From: an uncultured Bacteroidota bacterium
Lineage (GTDB): Bacteria; Bacteroidota; Bacteroidia; Flavobacteriales; BACL11
DNA: 49,513 nucleotides
Direction: 5' to 3'
Assembly: GCA_902533655.1 (NCBI GenBank)
Contig: CACAMX010000004.1
Location: 1-49,513, forward strand
Below the pieces are notes generated by a model. That model was not told the origin of the DNA. It saw only the letters and a program-made list of their open reading frames with translations, and did not search any database. This document shows, in pieces, positions 43,097 to 49,513 of the stretch (its first letter is position 1; each line of letters begins with the position of its first letter). The translations under genes and the position numbers were made by a program.

Positions 43097-44335
43097 GTGT
43101 ACGAAGTTCACAAATTCGGTGGAGCATCAATCGGTTCTTTAGATAGAATCAAGAACACCATAAATATAATTAAAAGTTTCAGATCTGATTCTAAAATTAT
43201 TATTTTCTCAGCCATGGGAAAAGTAACCAACATGCTAGAGCAAATTATAATAAGTTCTTATAAAGGAGAAATTTATTTTAATCAATTTGAAAAATTGAAG
43301 AATTATCATTATTGTTTAATTGATAAACTTTCTTTAAAAGAATGCGATTTATTTTCTGAAATAGATTTACTCTTTGAAGAATTAAAAAAAACATTGAAAA
43401 ATCGATCTGATAATTATCAACTATATTATGATCAAAATGTAGTTTATGGTGAATTAATTTCAACAAAAATAATGAGTATTCTACTAAATTTAGAAAATTT
43501 TGACAATCAAGTAATTGATGCAAGGGATATCATTATGACTGATGATAACTACTGTAATGCTAATATAAATTGGACTAAAACAAAGCGTAAAATAATTAAG
43601 TATTTTAAAAAGAAAAATATTATTACTCAAGGATTTATTGGATCTAATGAAAATCATAGTACGACATTGGGAAGAGAAGGTTCTGACTTTACTGCAGCCA
43701 TTATTTCTAACTGTTTAGAGATAAAAAAATTAACAATATGGAAGGATGTTCCTGGATTAATGAACTGTGATCCAAAAATATTCAAAAGTTCAATTCAGCT
43801 TAAAGAGGTCCCATATGATGAGGTGATAGAGCTTGCTCACTATGGTGCAAAAGTTATTCACCCTAGAACTATAAAACCGCTTAAAGAAAAAAATATAAAT
43901 CTAATCATAAGAAGCTTTGAAAACTTACAATCCGAAGGAACATCAGTGTTTAATCACGCAAGTATAAAGCCAATGGTTTCATCTATTATTTTAAAAAAAA
44001 ATCAAGTTTTAATTTCTGTTTCAAATGCTGATCTTAGTTTATTTCAGCAAAAAAACTTTAACGAAGTGATTGAGCAAGCAAATGATCTAAACATTAATTT
44101 AAATATAGTTCAAAGTTCTGCTATAAGTTGTTCGTTCACTATAGATCAAAATTTTTGCTCAGAAATCTTTTTGAAGAAATTGGAAAAAAAATTTAAAGTT
44201 AGTTACAATAATGATTTGTCACTAGTAACTATAAGACATTATAATCAGAAAATTGTAAAAAGTGTAATTTTCGAAAAAAAAATCTTTCTCCAGCAAAAGT
44301 CTAGAAATACTGTCAGTTTTGTTTTAAAATTTTAA
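43097..44335 (+). CDS. lysC: Aspartate kinase, monofunctional
   Basis: A 412-residue amino-acid kinase with ACT domains, phosphorylating aspartate at the head of lysine, threonine, methionine and diaminopimelate synthesis. KFGGAS (6-11; usually KFGGTS), TTLGREGSDFTAA (189-201), WKDVPGLMNCDP (215-226) and ELAHYGAKVIHPRTI (245-259) are intact; a pair of ACT-like segments occupies about 295-412. The start is GTG 43097, directly before YEVHKFGG. There is no homoserine dehydrogenase fusion. Its last 23 bases overlap the convergent serA-like gene. Confidence 0.9.
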   Translation: MYEVHKFGGASIGSLDRIKNTINIIKSFRSDSKIIIFSAMGKVTNMLEQIIISSYKGEIYFNQFEKLKNYHYCLIDKLSLKECDLFSEIDLLFEELKKTLKNRSDNYQLYYDQNVVYGELISTKIMSILLNLENFDNQVIDARDIIMTDDNYCNANINWTKTKRKIIKYFKKKNIITQGFIGSNENHSTTLGREGSDFTAAIISNCLEIKKLTIWKDVPGLMNCDPKIFKSSIQLKEVPYDEVIELAHYGAKVIHPRTIKPLKEKNINLIIRSFENLQSEGTSVFNHASIKPMVSSIILKKNQVLISVSNADLSLFQQKNFNEVIEQANDLNINLNIVQSSAISCSFTIDQNFCSEIFLKKLEKKFKVSYNNDLSLVTIRHYNQKIVKSVIFEKKIFLQQKSRNTVSFVLKF

Positions 44336-45236
44336 TAATTTTTTTGTATAAAATTTCTGAAATTTTCTTGTCACTCTCATATGTTAATCCAGCAATGTGT
44401 GGAGTTAAAATAACTTTATCACACTTATTCAAAAAATTTAAATCTTTGAAATTTTTATTTAATTCAAAATTAGAATTTTCTTCCTCAAGAACATCAAGTC
44501 CGGCACCGATAACTTTCCCTTTTTTAATATTTGTTATTAAATCTTTAGTATTCAAACACTTACCTCTTGATGTATTTATAACATATATGTTTTTCTTAAA
44601 ATTTGAAATAAAATTATCATTACAAAAATGATAATTAGATTTTTCATAATTGATATTGATAGAGATAATATCTGATTCATTATAAATTTTTTGAAGTATT
44701 TTATTACTATTATATTTTGCTTTATTTTTGTCATAAATGATAATTTTACATCCAAATAGTGATAAATAAATGGCTAGCTTTTTTCCGACGTTTCCATATC
44801 CAAAAATTCCAATAATTTTACTGCTTATTTCAAAGCCCCTATTTTCTTCTCTCATCCAAATTTTAGATTTTATTTCTAATGAACTTTTTGTTATGTTTTT
44901 TAATAAAGAGATTATTAAGCAAATACAGTGTTGAGCTACAGCTTCGCTATTTCCCTCAGCTGTGTTAAAGCAGTGTATGTCATATTTTTTTGCATACTGT
45001 GAGTCAATATTTTCCATCCCAGAGCCAGCTCTTGCAATGAACTTTAAATTCTTGCAGTTATCAATAAATTGCTTGTCAATTACAAATCTACTTCTAATAA
45101 CTATTCCATCAAATTCATTAATCAACCTTTTTATTTTAGATTTAGATTCATACAAATTTACTTTATAATCTATGTTAGCTTTTTTTAAGAAATTATTAAA
45201 AGAAGGATGGATTTTATCGACTATTAAAATTTTCAT
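44313..45236 (-). CDS. serA: D-3-phosphoglycerate dehydrogenase-like 2-hydroxyacid dehydrogenase
   Basis: A 307-residue D-isomer-specific dehydrogenase. The NAD-binding GYGNVG is at 146-151; the catalytic residues correspond to R224 (NTSRG), E253 (GLDVLEEE) and H280 (TPHIAG). The short form lacks the ACT/regulatory domain of E. coli SerA (410). It probably makes 3-phosphohydroxypyruvate for serine synthesis; another 2-hydroxyacid substrate cannot be excluded. It overlaps mgtE by 4 bases (ATGA) and the convergent aspartate kinase by 23 bases. Confidence 0.82.
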   Translation of the reverse strand: MKILIVDKIHPSFNNFLKKANIDYKVNLYESKSKIKRLINEFDGIVIRSRFVIDKQFIDNCKNLKFIARAGSGMENIDSQYAKKYDIHCFNTAEGNSEAVAQHCICLIISLLKNITKSSLEIKSKIWMREENRGFEISSKIIGIFGYGNVGKKLAIYLSLFGCKIIIYDKNKAKYNSNKILQKIYNESDIISININYEKSNYHFCNDNFISNFKKNIYVINTSRGKCLNTKDLITNIKKGKVIGAGLDVLEEENSNFELNKNFKDLNFLNKCDKVILTPHIAGLTYESDKKISEILYKKIIKILKQN

Positions 45237-46606
45237 AGAAATAATTTAATCATTAAAAAGTAAATTAATAAGCCAAAAATATCATTTACAGTAGTTATGA
45301 ATGGTCCAGTTGCCAATGCTGGATCTATCTTATACCTATCTAAAAGCAAAGGAATAAATGTTCCAAAAATTGAGGAGAATATGATTACTGAAAAAATTGA
45401 AATGCTAACAACTAAGCTAATTGATATTTGATATGCAAGAAAAAGTGTGATTAAAAATATTATGGATGAGCATGCCAAACCATTTATAATTGATATTAAA
45501 AATTCACGTGATAGTTTACTTATTATGTCTGATTTTTTAATTGTCAAATTAGCTAGTCCTTGAACAACAATCGCGGATGATTGAACTCCGACATTACCTC
45601 CCATAGCTGCAATTAATGGAATGAAAAAGGCTATTTCTAAATTGTTTTTCAGATCAAATAGTCCAATTATTTGTGCACCAATAATACCGCCAATTGTTCC
45701 AATGATTAACCAAGGCAATCTGGATCTAGTAATTGCAAATATATTGTCGTTAATGTTTATATCTTCAAACAAGCCTGAAGCCATTTGATAGTCTTTATCA
45801 GTTTCCTCTTTAAATGTGGATAAAACATCGTCAATTGTTATTCTTCCAATAAGTTCATTTTTGTTATTTAAAACAGGTAGAACTACTAAATTATACTTGT
45901 TCATTAAATTAATTATTGATTCTTTAGTTTCATTTACTTTTACACTAATTAAATTTCTTTTATTTACAATGCTACTGATATTTTTATTATCGCTAATAAG
46001 TAATTTTCTAAGTGATAAAAGCCCAATAAAATTCTCATGTTCATTAACTACATAAATTGTATGTACTTTTTTTATATTTTTTGCTTGTTTTCGTATTTCA
46101 TCGATACATTTCTTATTTGACCAAGAGTAATTTACTTTAACCAACTCTGTTGCCATTAGTGAACCGGCAGTATTACTTTCATATTTTAAAAGCTTTGTTA
46201 TATTTTTTAGTACAGATTGATTTTTTATTTGTGAAAGTACTTTTTCCTTTTTATCATCTTTGAGTTCAAGAATAATATCAACAGCATCATCGGATTCTAG
46301 TTGATTAATTAGATCGTTAGCAATTGTATCAGCACTAAATTTTGAAAGAAAAATGTTTTTAACATTTTCATCTAATTCAATAATTGCCTCTGCATACTTT
46401 TTATTTTCAATAATTTCTTTCAGTTTATCATTGTCTTTTTCATTTAATATCTCCAAAATATCGGCGATGTCTGCAGGATGAATTTCATTTATTATTTTCT
46501 CAATTTCATCAACTTTTTTTAGTTTTAGTAAATTGATAATTTCTTCAGAAAGTTTTTTATATGTCGGTTTAAGAGTTGACATTCTGGGCAAGAAGTTCGA
46601 GGTCAT
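45233..46606 (-). CDS. mgtE: Magnesium transporter MgtE
   Basis: A 457-residue MgtE: an N-terminal superhelical domain (about 20-135), a CBS pair (about 136-270) and five C-terminal helices from about 298. The pore signatures AMGGNVGVQSSA (334-345) and DPALATGPFITTVND (428-442) are intact, the latter with the Asp that binds Mg2+ in the pore. The cytoplasmic N and CBS domains close the channel at high Mg2+. Two starts are possible: ATG 46606 (38-base overlap with rsmA) or ATG 46582 (residue 9; 14-base overlap); the second removes an extension with no family likeness. Confidence 0.93.
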   Translation of the reverse strand: MTSNFLPRMSTLKPTYKKLSEEIINLLKLKKVDEIEKIINEIHPADIADILEILNEKDNDKLKEIIENKKYAEAIIELDENVKNIFLSKFSADTIANDLINQLESDDAVDIILELKDDKKEKVLSQIKNQSVLKNITKLLKYESNTAGSLMATELVKVNYSWSNKKCIDEIRKQAKNIKKVHTIYVVNEHENFIGLLSLRKLLISDNKNISSIVNKRNLISVKVNETKESIINLMNKYNLVVLPVLNNKNELIGRITIDDVLSTFKEETDKDYQMASGLFEDININDNIFAITRSRLPWLIIGTIGGIIGAQIIGLFDLKNNLEIAFFIPLIAAMGGNVGVQSSAIVVQGLANLTIKKSDIISKLSREFLISIINGLACSSIIFLITLFLAYQISISLVVSISIFSVIIFSSIFGTFIPLLLDRYKIDPALATGPFITTVNDIFGLLIYFLMIKLFL

Positions 46607-47315
46607 TGAAAGATAATTCTTCAGCTCTCTTTTCTAATATTGAATCGAATTTTTTATCAAAATTAAAGCTTTTTAATGCATTCCGCAATTTTTTTCTTTT
46701 TTGCTTTAATGCATTTTTTAGTAACGATTCCAAAATTTGATAATCACAATTTAATTTTTTTCTATTGTTTCTTACTAGCTTAATTACAGTTGATGTTACT
46801 TTTGGAGTTGGGAAAAAATTTTCTTTTTCAACATCAAAACACATTTCACAATCATAGAAAGCCTGAATCATGATACTGTTGAACCCTCTGTTTTTACCTT
46901 TCTTATTGCAAATTCTCTCAGCAACTTCTTTTTGAAACATTCCAATAAGTTCAACTACACAATCTCTGTCTTCAATAACTTTTTTAAATATTTTATTTGA
47001 AATATGATATGGAAAGTTTCCTATTATACATACTTTTTCTTTAAATGTTCTTTTTAAATCAATTGATAAAAAATTATCATTAAAAATTCTTTCATTTAAT
47101 TGGGGGAATTTTTTTTTTAAAAAATTTACACAATCTATATCTATTTCAATTAAATGTAAGTTTTCATGTTCACATAAATTTTTTGTCAAAAATCCAGTTC
47201 CAGGTCCAATTTCGATTAAAATATTTTTTTTTGAAACTAATGCAGCAATTTTTTTTGAAATTTCATCATTTTTTAGAAAGTTTTGACTGAATCTCTTTTT
47301 AGGTGAAATTTTCAT
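46569..47315 (-). CDS. rsmA: 16S rRNA (A1518/A1519) dimethyltransferase RsmA
   Basis: A 248-residue SAM-dependent methyltransferase. KKRFSQNFL (6-14), the SAM loop EIGPGTG (35-41) and the catalytic NFPY (100-103) are as in KsgA/RsmA. It dimethylates two adenines of 16S rRNA helix 45 late in small-subunit assembly. It overlaps mlaF by 17 bases at its start and mgtE at its end. Slightly shorter than E. coli RsmA (273). Confidence 0.95.
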   Translation of the reverse strand: MKISPKKRFSQNFLKNDEISKKIAALVSKKNILIEIGPGTGFLTKNLCEHENLHLIEIDIDCVNFLKKKFPQLNERIFNDNFLSIDLKRTFKEKVCIIGNFPYHISNKIFKKVIEDRDCVVELIGMFQKEVAERICNKKGKNRGFNSIMIQAFYDCEMCFDVEKENFFPTPKVTSTVIKLVRNNRKKLNCDYQILESLLKNALKQKRKKLRNALKSFNFDKKFDSILEKRAEELSFNDLELLAQNVNS

Positions 47316-48057
47316 TTCTTAATGTTTTGAATAATTTTGATGCAAACACGAAATTATTTAGTTCATCATTTTTTGATTTTATTAAATCATTTTTATCACC
47401 TCTCCACAAAATTTTTCCTTCGTGAATGAATATAATGTTAGATCCTATTTGAATTACTGAATTCATGTCGTGAGTATTAACTATCGTTGTTATATTAAAT
47501 TCTTCTGTAATCTCTAGTATTAAATTATCTATTAGTATCGCTGTTTTTGGATCTAGTCCAGAATTAGGCTCATCACAAAAAAGGTATTTTGGATTTAATG
47601 CAATCGCTCGGGCTATCGCAACTCTTTTTGTCATTCCACCACTGAGCTCTGATGGAAATAAATTATTCGTTTTTTCAAGATTAACTTTTGAAAGACAAAA
47701 ATTGACTCTTTCTTTTTTCTCCTTTAAGCTAAAACTAGTAAACATATTTAGAGGAAACATAATATTTTCTTCAACACTTAAGTAGTCATATAATGCTCCT
47801 CCTTGAAATAAAACTCCGATTTCTTGTCTAAATTTTCTTATGTTTTTATCATCCATTATTGAGAACTTTCTATTGTCAAACAATATTTCTCCATTATCAA
47901 TGCTGTGTAAACCAATTAGGCATTTTAAGAAAGTTGTTTTTCCTGATCCGCTTTCTCCTATTATCAAATTTGCTTTTCCTCTCTCTAACTTGACTGACAG
48001 GTCATCCAGAACTAAATGTTCTTTAAATGATTTGGATAAATTTTTTACTTCAATCAT
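47299..48057 (-). CDS. mlaF: ABC transporter ATPase, MlaF type (phospholipid/Mce transport)
   Basis: A 252-residue ABC ATPase: Walker A GESGSGKT (34-41), Q-loop Q85, signature LSGGM (138-142), Walker B YLFCDEP (158-164) and switch H196. LSGGM followed by TKRVAIARAIALNP and the pairing with an MlaE permease identify the Mla/Mce branch, which moves lipids between the inner membrane and periplasmic MCE proteins. It overlaps mlaE by 4 bases and rsmA by 17. No MCE-domain or MlaA/C gene is in the window. Confidence 0.9.
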   Translation of the reverse strand: MIEVKNLSKSFKEHLVLDDLSVKLERGKANLIIGESGSGKTTFLKCLIGLHSIDNGEILFDNRKFSIMDDKNIRKFRQEIGVLFQGGALYDYLSVEENIMFPLNMFTSFSLKEKKERVNFCLSKVNLEKTNNLFPSELSGGMTKRVAIARAIALNPKYLFCDEPNSGLDPKTAILIDNLILEITEEFNITTIVNTHDMNSVIQIGSNIIFIHEGKILWRGDKNDLIKSKNDELNNFVFASKLFKTLRNENFT

Positions 48058-48794
48058 GTTAAAAGTAGTTCTGTTATAATAAAATTAAAAATAAGTATTA
48101 AAATACTACTATTTACAACAGCTGTAGTGCTTGACTTTCCTACTTCTAAAGCTCCTCCATTTGTGTAATACCCATAGAATGCTGATATTGATGTTATCAA
48201 GTATGCAAATACTAAAGTTTTGATTAACGAATAAGTGACATAAAATGGTGAAAATTCTGTTTGAAGACCAAGAACAAAATCAGCTGTAGTAACTCCAATT
48301 GAGATTCCTCCAATCCACCCTCCAAAGATTCCAATAAAAATACTTAATATGACAAGTAAAGGGAAAAAAAGTATTGATGCTATTATTTTTGGCAAAACTA
48401 AGTACGATGCTGAATTTATTCCCATAATTTCTAGTGCGTCTATTTGCTCAGATATTCTCATGCTACCAATTTCAGATGCAATATTTGATCCAACTTTACC
48501 TGCTAAAATTAAAGCAATCATTGTTGGTGAAAACTCTAATATAAGTGCATCACGAGTTACAAAACCAATTAAATACTTAGGTATTAATGGATCGTCTATA
48601 TTTATTGCTTGCTGAATAGTAACAACTCCGCCAACAAAGAAAGATATTATTAAAACAATGCTTAATGAACTTAATCCAACTTTTTCAAATTCATTAAACA
48701 GCTGTTTAAAAAAAATATCCTTTTTTTCTGGAAATGAAAATACTTTTTTCATTAAGATAAAGTATCGACCTATTTTTTTAAGATATTTAAGCAT
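48054..48794 (-). CDS. mlaE: MlaE-type ABC lipid transporter permease
   Basis: A 246-residue permease with about five helices. EIGSMRISEQIDALEIMGIN is the DUF140/MlaE hallmark; VGGVVTIQQAI near the N-terminus and FYGYYTNGGALEVGKSSTTAVV at the C-terminal side are also typical. It forms the transmembrane core of the MlaFE lipid transporter with the overlapping ATPase gene. It is divergent from the small lipoprotein gene at 48838, with a 43-base gap. Confidence 0.92.
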   Translation of the reverse strand: MLKYLKKIGRYFILMKKVFSFPEKKDIFFKQLFNEFEKVGLSSLSIVLIISFFVGGVVTIQQAINIDDPLIPKYLIGFVTRDALILEFSPTMIALILAGKVGSNIASEIGSMRISEQIDALEIMGINSASYLVLPKIIASILFFPLLVILSIFIGIFGGWIGGISIGVTTADFVLGLQTEFSPFYVTYSLIKTLVFAYLITSISAFYGYYTNGGALEVGKSSTTAVVNSSILILIFNFIITELLLT

Positions 48795-48817
48795 TTTATA
48801 AAAATAGACAATTACTT

Positions 48818-48825
48818 TATCTTTG
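48818..48825 (+). promoter_or_regulatory. -7 promoter element (TATCTTTG) of the small lipoprotein gene
   Basis: An exact TAnnTTTG match 12 bases before the ATG at 48838, in the 43-base divergent gap with mlaE. Confidence 0.6.
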
Positions 48826-48837
48826 CATAAAAATCAA

Positions 48838-48951
48838 ATGAGGATATTATTTTTAGCTATCACAATTTTTGTTTTAACTATCTCTTCATGTTCAAGCTTA
48901 AAAAAGAGAGATTGTGATTGCCCTGATTTTAAGATTCACAAAAATAATTAG
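48838..48951 (+). CDS. Tiny cysteine-rich lipoprotein (37 residues)
   Basis: An ATG-started 37-codon frame: hydrophobic signal (residues 2-15), lipobox with C18 (ISSC), then SSLKKRDCDCPDFKIHKNN. It has its own TAnnTTTG promoter and a proper lipoprotein signal, both arguing that it is real despite its size. Similarly small lipoproteins ending in a CDCPxF-type motif occur in flavobacterial genomes as far as I recall; no function is known. The DCDC could bind metal, and the next gene resembles a metal permease, but that link is inference. Confidence 0.7.
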   Translation: MRILFLAITIFVLTISSCSSLKKRDCDCPDFKIHKNN

Positions 48952-48983
48952 TTATTTTTAACTAGAATAATTCTAAATAAGTT

Positions 48984-48991
48984 TAAATTTG
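48984..48991 (+). promoter_or_regulatory. -7 promoter element (TAAATTTG) upstream of the metal-permease-like gene
   Basis: An exact TAnnTTTG match 48 bases before the ATG at 49040, implying a leader of about 40 bases, longer than for most units here. Confidence 0.5.
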
Positions 48992-49039
48992 TAATAATTA
49001 AATAACAACAGTATTCAAAAATTTTTTTTTCATGATCAT

Positions 49040-49513
49040 ATGAATTTTGAATTCAAAACTTTTTTATTTGAAAATCTAGAGGCTGCTGGCTCCATAGCTG
49101 GCTATGTCTCTATTTCCATTATTGGATTTGCACTATTCACATTATACGCAAAAAAAAGCCACAAAAATTTTGAAAGTCAATTAGGCTCCAAATGGGCTCA
49201 ACCGATAGTTGGGGCTTTTTTAGGAGCAATTCCTGGCTGTGGAGCAACTATTGTAGTTGCCTCACTTTACAAACAAAAAAAAATAACATTTGGAGGTTTA
49301 TTAGCTACGTTCATTAGCACTCTAGGTGAAGGTTCATTTGTTTTGCTTGGAGCTTCAGCAGAAGCAGATGTAGTTGGTAATATAAAAGCATATGCTATCA
49401 TTACAATCTTTGGAATAATTTCTGGTGTAGTCTTTGGATATTTTTTTGATTATATTGGATTTAGATCTAATCTAAAAAGAAATATTAAAGTTTTAAATAA
49501 AGTGAACAAAGAT
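49040..49513 (+). CDS. Membrane permease resembling putative manganese transporters (3' end outside window)
   Basis: An open frame of 158 codons from ATG 49040 to the window edge, with no stop. After a helix at about 16-33 comes VGAFLGAIPGCGATIVVASL, where the PGCG motif is typical of a family annotated as putative manganese transporter or 10-TM permease; a further glycine-rich pair GGLLATFISTLGEGSFVLLG matches the usual FGALxAALIATxGDExFVL pattern. The helix at about 125-143 precedes a basic loop. Substrate is not certain. It follows the tiny lipoprotein gene in the same direction but has its own promoter box. Confidence 0.7.
   Translation, partial: MNFEFKTFLFENLEAAGSIAGYVSISIIGFALFTLYAKKSHKNFESQLGSKWAQPIVGAFLGAIPGCGATIVVASLYKQKKITFGGLLATFISTLGEGSFVLLGASAEADVVGNIKAYAIITIFGIISGVVFGYFFDYIGFRSNLKRNIKVLNKVNKD

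Noticed and set aside
48945-48974. Two small palindromes after the tiny lipoprotein gene (TAGTTA/TAACTA and AGAAT/ATTCT)
   Set aside because: The stems are AT-only or short and no T-run follows, so I do not call a terminator.
1-49513. CRISPR arrays, insertion sequences, prophage, toxin-antitoxin or defence genes
   Set aside because: No repeat-spacer pattern, transposase, integrase or recognisable defence protein was found on either strand.

Overview
The window reads as a stretch of a chromosome from a very AT-rich, compact member of the Bacteroidota, most likely a marine Flavobacteriales lineage. The evidence is the purH-mreB-mreC-mreD-mrdA-rodA order, three secreted proteins with type IX secretion (T9SS) C-terminal sorting domains, caa3-type oxidase genes followed by a SCO protein, a coaX-OMP-TPR-lptC-ppiD block, the TAnnTTTG promoter element of Bacteroidota ahead of most transcription units, and no obvious Shine-Dalgarno sequences. 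I cannot name genus or species from the sequence alone. No CRISPR array, insertion sequence, phage or plasmid gene is visible.

Layout. (1) 2-7780, plus strand: the end of a surface-polysaccharide/LPS locus, tightly packed and often overlapping: O-antigen polymerase/ligase-like protein (cut by the left edge), SDR nucleotide-sugar epimerase, a secreted clan GH-A-like glycosidase, PAPS sulfotransferase, hexapeptide acyltransferase, two glycosyltransferases, then gmhA and gmhB for heptose synthesis. It implies a sulfated, acylated, possibly heptose-containing glycan. (2) 7831-10584: terminal-oxidase genes (two subunit-III-like proteins, subunit IV, SCO1, a small CxxC membrane protein); the first seems to start at ACG. 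(3) 10586-13825: tolC-like gene, membrane-fusion protein, tsaB. (4) 13896-16769: gcvP, with its own promoter. (5) 16822-24031: three paralogous T9SS surface proteins with an arylsulfotransferase-like protein between the first two. (6) 24032-24420: a decayed elbB-like remnant, a bidirectional terminator and tRNA-Phe. (7) 24421-30415: coaX, an outer-membrane barrel, a TPR protein, LptC and a PpiD-like chaperone. (8) 37291 down to 30416, minus strand: purH and the rod-shape operon. (9) 37395-38621: a lone MacB-like permease, convergent with mfd. (10) Minus strand 43027-38611: PPi-type phosphofructokinase and mfd; plus strand 43097-44335: aspartate kinase, convergent with a minus-strand run mlaE-mlaF-rsmA-mgtE-serA (48794 down to 44313). 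(11) 48838-49513: a tiny cysteine-rich lipoprotein and the first part of a membrane permease resembling putative manganese transporters, cut by the right edge.

How it fits together. Most of the window is envelope biology: glycan assembly, cell-wall elongation (MreBCD/PBP2/RodA), LPS export (LptC), envelope folding (PpiD), lipid transport (MlaEF) and T9SS surface display. The least explained parts are the T9SS/arylsulfotransferase cluster, the uncharacterised OMP/TPR pair next to lptC, the secreted glycosidase inside the polysaccharide operon, the apparent ACG start, and the very short distances between TAnnTTTG boxes and start codons. Intergenic space is minimal and three convergent gene pairs abut or overlap at their 3' ends.
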